Source of the DNA: Limonium bicolor
Taxonomy: Eukaryota > Streptophyta > Magnoliopsida > Caryophyllales > Plumbaginaceae
Reading direction: 5' to 3'
DNA length: 64,000 nt
Assembly: GCA_023374045.1 (NCBI GenBank)
Contig: CM041777.1
Span: 102,998,046 to 103,062,045, forward strand
Shown here: positions 58,476 through 64,000 of the stretch, piece after piece
Numbering within the stretch: position 1 is the stretch's first letter
Layout of the letters: each line of letters opens with the position of its first letter
The notes under the pieces: model-generated
Told to the model about the DNA's origin: nothing
Database searches by the model: none
What the model saw: the letters and a program-made list of their open reading frames with translations, nothing else
Position numbers and translations under genes: made by a program

Positions 58476-59018
58476 GCGCTGATTATGAAATAAAAGTAAA
58501 GTGAGAAACGGGACACAAAATTTTTACATGGTTCGGCTATGCCTACTCCACGGGCGGTGAGGAAAATATTCACTATATGTGTAGAGAGTACAAATTACAA
58601 AAGCGAGAATGAGGCACTCAAAATCTCACAAGTGAGATAGCTCTCTTAAACCTCACAAATCACTTAGAAAAGTGATATACAAACTCTCTATATTTTTCTC
58701 TCAAAAGGAAACTCGCCGACTCTGAGAAAGGGAGAATATTGCTTGATGCTTGGATGATTGAAAATGCCAACACAAAGACCCCTATATATAGGTCTGGTCG
58801 TGACTGATCACTAATCTCTGGAGTCTTCAAAATGGTCATGAGTTACAATAATAAACCGCATAAAACTTCCCATTAAATACGCACTTAAAGCATGATACTT
58901 AGTGCTAGTAAATGGAATAACATAACTCCCATAAGTTGAAATAAAACTCCATCCCTTAAACTCTCCACCATAATTAATATAGATAACGGGTACAAAGAAT
59001 TCAAGACAACTTTTAACA
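58476..59018 (-). repeat. 5' LTR of copia element, truncated
   Basis: 543 bp. Compared with the other LTR it lacks the 37 bases at the gag side (between TGTTAGGAT and GCGCTGATT). The junction lies at the shared word GCGCTGATT. Confidence 0.88.
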
Positions 59019-59271
59019 AAGGGTTTGCAATCTCTATGTTGCTCAATCTGTTGCAATTTAGCTGAAGTAAGCTTTGGTTTTCGTTCCTCTGTTTAATCTT
59101 GAAACTTGAAGAAGTGAACACGTGTGGATATTGTTTCTCGATCCAAGTTGGATTTTGCCCATATTTTTTGATCTTTATATTACTACTGCTATGATCACTT
59201 CTGATCTTATGTTTTGCTGCTATATAAAAATGGAAATGATATGCTTTTTTTTATTCAACCTTTTTTTTCTG
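59019..59271. other. Non-coding DNA between copia element and copy B
   Basis: T-rich; no gene. The duplication homology starts at 59272. Confidence 0.4.
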
Positions 59272-59365
59272 CTGCGCGGCCACCAGAGCGTTAACAGCAT
59301 CATTCGTTTTTTTATTCTGGTCCTCCAAAGCCTTGAATCTGGTGGTTGCGCCGTCGGAAGCCATG
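59272..59365 (-). pseudogene. gag start fragment in copy B
   Basis: Encodes MASDGATTRFKALEDQNKKTNDAVNALVAAQ on the minus strand, then homology to copy A ends. Confidence 0.8.
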
Positions 59366-59665
59366 ATTGATGTTTGAAAAGTATGGATGGATAGAATGGA
59401 GAGTGTGATAACAAAGGCGTGGCTGGAGCGAGGACGAGGATTTTTTTTTTTGTATTGCTTTTGTTGATGTGCCGCGGACGTAGAGCAGTAGAAGTAGGCA
59501 AGTTTTTTTTTGTTTTTTTCTTGTTGATGCACTATCGATGCAGAGTAGTAAAAATAGGTAGCGAGGGATTTTTTTCTTAATGAAGCATAGTGATAGTAGT
59601 TTGGACGGATAAGGAATTTAAGAATGGAGGTAGAGGAGGTGAGGTCGAGAAGATGAAAGCACCAA

Positions 59666-60008
59666 TGTAACCAGAGGTAGAAGGGGGTGAGGATAAGACT
59701 TGTAGAGGAAGGGAGAGGAGAGCAGAGAGATGAGATAGAGCAGAGGGAATTTAAGGTTCTATAATTTCTTGATCTCCATAATATCCAATGTTACAAATAA
59801 ATAATAGGGGTCTAGCAACTAACTAGCCATATTTAAGGGAAAATATAACAACAAAAGATAATATCTAATAACTAATAAATCTAGAAAATATCCTAACAAA
59901 GTTAACGATAAACAAATAAGAATTTAATTATTGTAAACATAATCCGATAACTAAGTTTGGCCTTTTCTAACGCGGGCCGAACAACCACGACCAACTGGGC
60001 TGGTCACA
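59666..60008 (-). repeat. 5' LTR of gag-only element in copy B
   Basis: 343 bp, TGTAACCAGAGG...GGCTGGTCACA on the plus strand. It keeps the intact TG end lost in copy A. The primer site TTGGTGCTTTCATC adjoins on the minus strand. Confidence 0.88.
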
Positions 60009-60314
60009 ATTACACATGCCGCTCTAATAGGCTGATTCCACCAATTTTTTCGTCTTCTAAACAACTTTTTGAGCAACAATACATTACCTATTTGCCTTTG
60101 TTATGGGCTAAGAGAATGATGCATCATAAACCTTTACAACCTCTGTTTTTGCTTCTCGGACAAGCGCTAAGTTTTCAACAGTTGTAAATCCGAAGTCACT
60201 AATAGCTTATGAATAATAATATATATGTTTGTTTCAGTTTTTACTTTTTTCGTGCCACCATACCTATTTGTGTTCGCCTTTTAAAATTGTAATTATAAGC
60301 TGCCATCGGGCTAA

Positions 60315-61021
60315 GGATATGCTCCTTTTTTAAGGCGCCGTTCAGTCGCTAGAGGTTAAATTTTGGATAGTTTAATGTCACATTAACGTCAGGTTTTTGG
60401 ACCCAAATTAAGGCGCATGATGGATTTGGGTCGTTCGCTGGTGGCGTCTTTTTTTGAAACATCCTGTTGTACAATTGACATAATTGCCCCCCACAACACA
60501 TCTTGTCCACTTTTCCTGATGCAGACTCCTCTATCGTCATCTGCAAGGATCGATTGCTCCGCAAACCTACTCTTCGTAACCTGAGTCTCTGTCTACAATG
60601 AAGAAGACAGATTGGATTCGAATGTCAACTTGCAGAGCAGCTGGATGCAATCAAGTATTCATAATGGAGTACTCTAGTTTTCAGTGAAGCTCTGGTGCCG
60701 CCTACATGAGCAGTTCAGTGCTCTTCAATGCTAATTTGTTGGAGGTGGTAACCCGATGTGGGTTTGAATGCATAAAAAAAGTAAGGACACTTGTGTAATC
60801 CCCTCTGCCATGAGGGATGTGTATCGCGTGGATCAATCCCAAACGCAGGGTATTGAAGCTTTATGATAAAGCTACCATGTTCACGATTTGCTGTATTTTT
60901 GTGGGCGCAAAAGTGTGAAAACGTCTAGTCATACGATCACATTTTTTTTCTTATCGCGCCTTAAGCCCATTACCGAACGACCTTATTCACGTTATTATCT
61001 GCTACGCAGATATTATCTTTT
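60315..61021. mobile_element. Unclassified ~707-bp insertion in copy B
   Basis: Copy A reads CGGGCTAAATAGTATTAT. In copy B this is split after GGCTAA by ~707 bp and resumes as GGCTGAATAGTAT, giving a 6-7 bp duplication with one change. Sub-terminal words AAGGCGCCGTTCAGTCG (left) and the reverse of CGCGCCTTAAGCCCATTACCG (right) form partial inverted repeats. No coding region is seen. Confidence 0.65.
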
Positions 61022-61758
61022 GGCTGAATAGTATTATACCTTCTGTGTTTAAACTTTACTTTTCAGCAAGTGTTCTCCTTATAAAGTATACCAATTTCCC
61101 TCTATCTATTGCTGCTGTCATAGAGCTACTTAGAGGATTTGTCACATTGTTCATCAGTTTTGCTAGGATTTGATTCTATGTTGATTTTGCTTCTTAGATA
61201 ATGCTAGATGCTTAGACCCATCTGTCACCTATTTCTGAACAATTTTCTATCCTCATTTTATAAATTATTCCCGATTCTGTTTGCTTAAGTAAAACATGAA
61301 TATGCACAATACAAATCCTGATGTACTTTATCTATTTGTCACTAAGTTTTTAGTGGCTATGTTAGGCTTCTCAATTATGCTTTTTTTTTCACCTATTTTA
61401 AGGGTGTTAGATGCTCTATTATGGAATAATACTTCACTGCACTTCTGATTTATGCTAGTAATTTTAATGGCTGTGATCTGAGTATTTGAAGGATCTGTTA
61501 TGGTTAGTCAATATCCAGCTGTGTTTACGCCTTCGATTCAAAGAAGGAACCAGACACATAAGGTACGAGGTAACAACATTGATGACGTTTTTGATTAAGA
61601 ACAGACACACTTAGTTCAGGCCCAGGCCATATCTCCTTCCTCTGCAAGATTGAAACATCCATGAGGCGGGTTCCCAGAACAATGGAAGCCTAACAAAGAA
61701 AGGAAAACCATCATAAGAAACAAATTCATTTTCTTTCTCCGCAAAAGAAGAAGTTTAA

Positions 61759-62036
61759 GGCCTCATTCTTTTGTCGCTCATCCAGCTGGATTATGTATTA
61801 TTAGTTGGATTGATTAGCTCAGCCCATTTTTTTAAAATCAGCCATCGGTCAATATCAGCTAATATCAGCTTTTAGCTAGTAACTACATAAACTCAAATTG
61901 TCTCTTATGTTCAGCTGGTTTAACATGTTTGACTAGGTTGACCAACTCTGCTCCTTCTTTTAAAATCAACTATCAGTCAATATCAGCTAGTATCAGCTGT
62001 CAGCTAACAGCTTATTATATACAAAAGAATGGGGCC
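61759..62036. mobile_element. Tourist-like (PIF/Harbinger) MITE, 278 bp
   Basis: Inverted termini GGCCTCATTCTTTTGT and ACAAAAGAATGGGGCC, flanked by TAA on both sides (61756-61758, 62037-62039). The intact site AAGTTTAAGTTTCTG is present in copy A at about 53014-53028. The interior repeats GTCAATATCAGCTA(A/G)TATCAGCT. Confidence 0.92.
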
Positions 62037-62078
62037 TAAGTTTCTGACTGAATTGTCACTTCCGGTTGTGTTTCCGCT

Positions 62079-62624
62079 TGGGGTGTTCATGGAAAACCGG
62101 AACCGCCAAACCGAAACTGGAACTGGTGTAACCGAAACCGGAAACTCGGTTAACCGAAGTGGTTTGCCGCGTTTAATTTCCCGGTTCCGGTTCCTGTTAT
62201 TGATTTTAAGGAATCCGGTTAACTGGAAAAACCGTTTAAGTATTTCAATTTATTAATTTTTTAAATTTTTTGAGTATAAGTATAAAACTATATGATTAAT
62301 TATTAGATTTACCAAAAATAAGTGTACAATTATATAGTTAATGATTAGAATTATACTAAAACCAATAAAATCTTACCAAAATCGACTGCTAACCGGTTTA
62401 ATACCGCACCAAAACCGATAAAACCGCACGTTGTTTACTAATTATAAGAAATAAACACATAAATCTACATCATTTCGGTTAACCAAGAAACCGGTAAAAC
62501 CACACTGAAACCGACGGTTTTATCGGTTAACCGCTTCTAAATGAACCGGTTACGGTTATCAAATTTGACTAACTGAATATCCGGTTAACCGGTTTTTCGG
62601 TTAACCGGTTATGAACACCCCTAG
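62079..62624. mobile_element. hAT-type MITE, 546 bp
   Basis: Termini TGGGGTGTTCATG and ATGAACACCCCTAG, flanked by the 8-bp duplication TTTCCGCT (62071-62078, 62625-62632). Copy A has a single TTTCCGCT at 53053-53060. The interior is rich in GGTTAACCGG palindromes and encodes no transposase. Confidence 0.92.
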
Positions 62625-62739
62625 TTTCCGCTATGATAAAAAGAGTCGGATCGATATTGTCATATACAGGAGTTAGGTATGGAATGAAAGAAGAGGAGTT
62701 AGTGCAGCCCCGGCCCCGGGAGACGGCTTTTACCATCTA

Positions 62740-63502
62740 GGATGCGTTCGCCACCACATTTTATGCACATTTTTTGACAGCATAAATATACAGCATATGC
62801 TGTTTTGGACTCCTTTATTTGTTTTTGCTGTTAGCCTAAAACAGCATAAATGTCAGCATAAATGACAGCATAAATGTCAGCATAAATTTCCGCCGCAAAT
62901 GATACTTTTTCATTTTCGTGCTTTCACTTCCGTTTCTTTACTCACTTCATAATGCAATTAGTGTGACTATTAATTTAAAAAAAAAAAAAAAATTTACAAG
63001 TTACTTTATTTATTACAAATTACATAATGCTTTTAATAATTTATAAAAAATAGTACTACATCTTTAGCCAAATTTACAAAAAATCACATTTATAATACAA
63101 ATCTATAATATATTATTTGTAATACCACATAGATTAATAAAATTAAAAAAACGAATAAATATACACACTTGTTGATATATAAATTAAAATATTAAAATAG
63201 TATATAGAAATATGAATGCATATAAATTTATTAACATACAAAGTTACAAAAATATTATATATTATTAAAAGTTATAATTTCACTAAATAAATTCACATAA
63301 CATTATCAGAAAATTTGAAACGTTTTTTTTTCTTTTTTTACGCTTTTATATTTGTAATAATTATAAAATTTAGATAATAAAAATATATTGTTTAGGAGTT
63401 ACAAGTTTTGCTTAAATAATAGAAATAAAAATTTTATTGTTTGTGAATTTTTTTATTTATTTTTACTAACAAAATAAAGTTACGTAGTGTAATATAATAA
63501 AG
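62740..63502. other. AT-rich DNA with GTCAGCATAAAT repeats
   Basis: Just after copy B, the word (GT/GA)CAGCATAAAT occurs five or six times between 62795 and 62890, with an ACAGCATATGCTGT palindrome at 62791-62804. The rest to 63502 is very AT-rich with no gene. Confidence 0.55.
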
Positions 63503-64000
63503 AGTAAATTACTCGGAACCCCCTTGAGGATTTAGGATATTACAGTTAACCCCCTTGTGTTTATCATAATTATTGGTAACCATCTCAAGGTTAAGGTATC
63601 TTTAACTACGAGCCCCCAAACTATAACTCTGTTATTAGAAAGTTAACTACGTGTTGATCTATCAACTTAATCATATTAATAATGCCAGGTAGGACAACAA
63701 TACTGCTAAATCAACATCGTCTAACTCGCTCTTATCCAACTTTAGATACAATTTCGAGGCAAGGTTGACATTTTTTGGAAAATAACAATGCAGATTGCAG
63801 ATTAAGTAGTGTTTTTTGTCCAGTCAGACATTACTAATGTGATTAAGCTGATAGGTCAACACGTAGTTAACTTCCTTATAGCAGAGTTATAGTTCGGGGG
63901 CTCGTAGTCAAAGATACCTTAACCTCGAGGTGGTTACCAGTAATTATGATAAACACAAGGGGGTTAACTGTAATATCCTAAAGCCTCAAGGGGGTTCTGA
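63503..64000. mobile_element. Long-TIR MULE-like element, cut by window end
   Basis: About 165 bp at 63515-63680 (AACCCCCTTGAGGATTTAGG, then GTTAACCCCCTTGTGTTTAT) return inverted at 63836-63999. About 155 bp of unrelated interior lies between. The start GAGTAAATTACTCGGAACCCCC resembles the terminus of the Pack-MULE at 29095. The right end and target duplication lie outside the window. Confidence 0.75.

Larger units (their letters stand above)
55543..59018 (-). mobile_element. Ty1/copia element, internally deleted
   Basis: Minus strand. LTRs at 55543-56123 (3', 581 bp) and 58476-59018 (5', truncated) share TGTTAG...TTTTAACA ends. The interior holds gag N-terminal half and RT-RNase H, while zinc knuckle, protease and integrase are gone. 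Flanks AAAGG (55538-55542) and, after the other LTR, AAGGG fit one 5-bp duplication if a single A was lost. A deletion has fused the 5' LTR almost directly to the gag start codon, removing the primer site. Confidence 0.9.
59272..62739. repeat. Segmental duplication, copy B
   Basis: Matches 51277-53160 apart from three insertions (60315-61021, 61759-62036, 62079-62624). It starts inside the gag coding region (minus strand MASDGATTRFKALEDQ) and ends in CCATCTA. The copied retroelement half has no 3' LTR here, so this is a DNA-level duplication and not a second retrotransposition. Confidence 0.9.

Overview
This window is plant nuclear DNA, most likely from an AT-rich eudicot. It holds one clearly functional host gene, a three-exon NAC transcription factor, set in about 58 kb of nested mobile elements. 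The evidence for a plant is the NAC gene, Ty1/copia, Ty3/gypsy and CACTA elements of plant type, Tourist-like and hAT MITEs, and tRNA-derived SINEs. I could not place the species.

Layout. 1-8853: a tandem array with a ~274-bp unit, split by a 6.6-kb CACTA transposon (69-6682, TSD ACG) carrying a decayed TnpA-like (Transposase_24) gene and a decayed Ulp1-like protease gene, both on the minus strand. 8854-14495: AT-rich DNA with a LINE endonuclease fragment and a probable solo LTR. 14501-26080: a complete 11.6-kb Tat-lineage Ty3/gypsy element (423-bp LTRs, TSD CCATC). It has dual RNase H, a 12 x 42-bp minisatellite, and a multi-exon gene on the antisense strand between pol and the 3' LTR. 26086-29084: no gene seen. 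29095-30288: a Pack-MULE carrying a fragment of a GT14 (Core-2/I-branching, DUF266) glycosyltransferase gene. 30472-36300: the NAC gene. 36344-38830: a SINE and a LINE ORF1 fragment split by an LTR. 41187-43810: 5' LTR and gag of a SIRE-like copia element. 43811-46000: LTR and leader of a GC-motif-rich element. 48130-51984: a gag-only gypsy element on the minus strand whose 3' LTR holds both a 1.5-kb solo LTR and a 90-bp SINE. 55543-59018: a copia element that kept gag N-terminus and RT-RNase H but lost protease and integrase. 51277-53160 and 59272-62739 are a segmental duplication. Its second copy received three extra insertions (about 0.7 kb unclassified, a Tourist MITE, a hAT MITE). 63503-64000: the start of a long-TIR MULE-like element that runs off the end.

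The most interesting part is the Tat element. Besides its sense gag-pol it has an antisense gene with a Transposase_28-like N-terminal region and a long coiled coil. Three putative GT-AG introns (76, 122 and 76 bp) each join the flanking reading frames in phase. The sense strand also shows two candidate introns, one between gag and protease and an 86-bp one inside the second RNase H. Several LTRs from different lineages in the window carry arrays of short GC-rich palindromes ahead of their TATA boxes. All splice calls, family names and domain assignments were made by eye from the sequence, without database searches.
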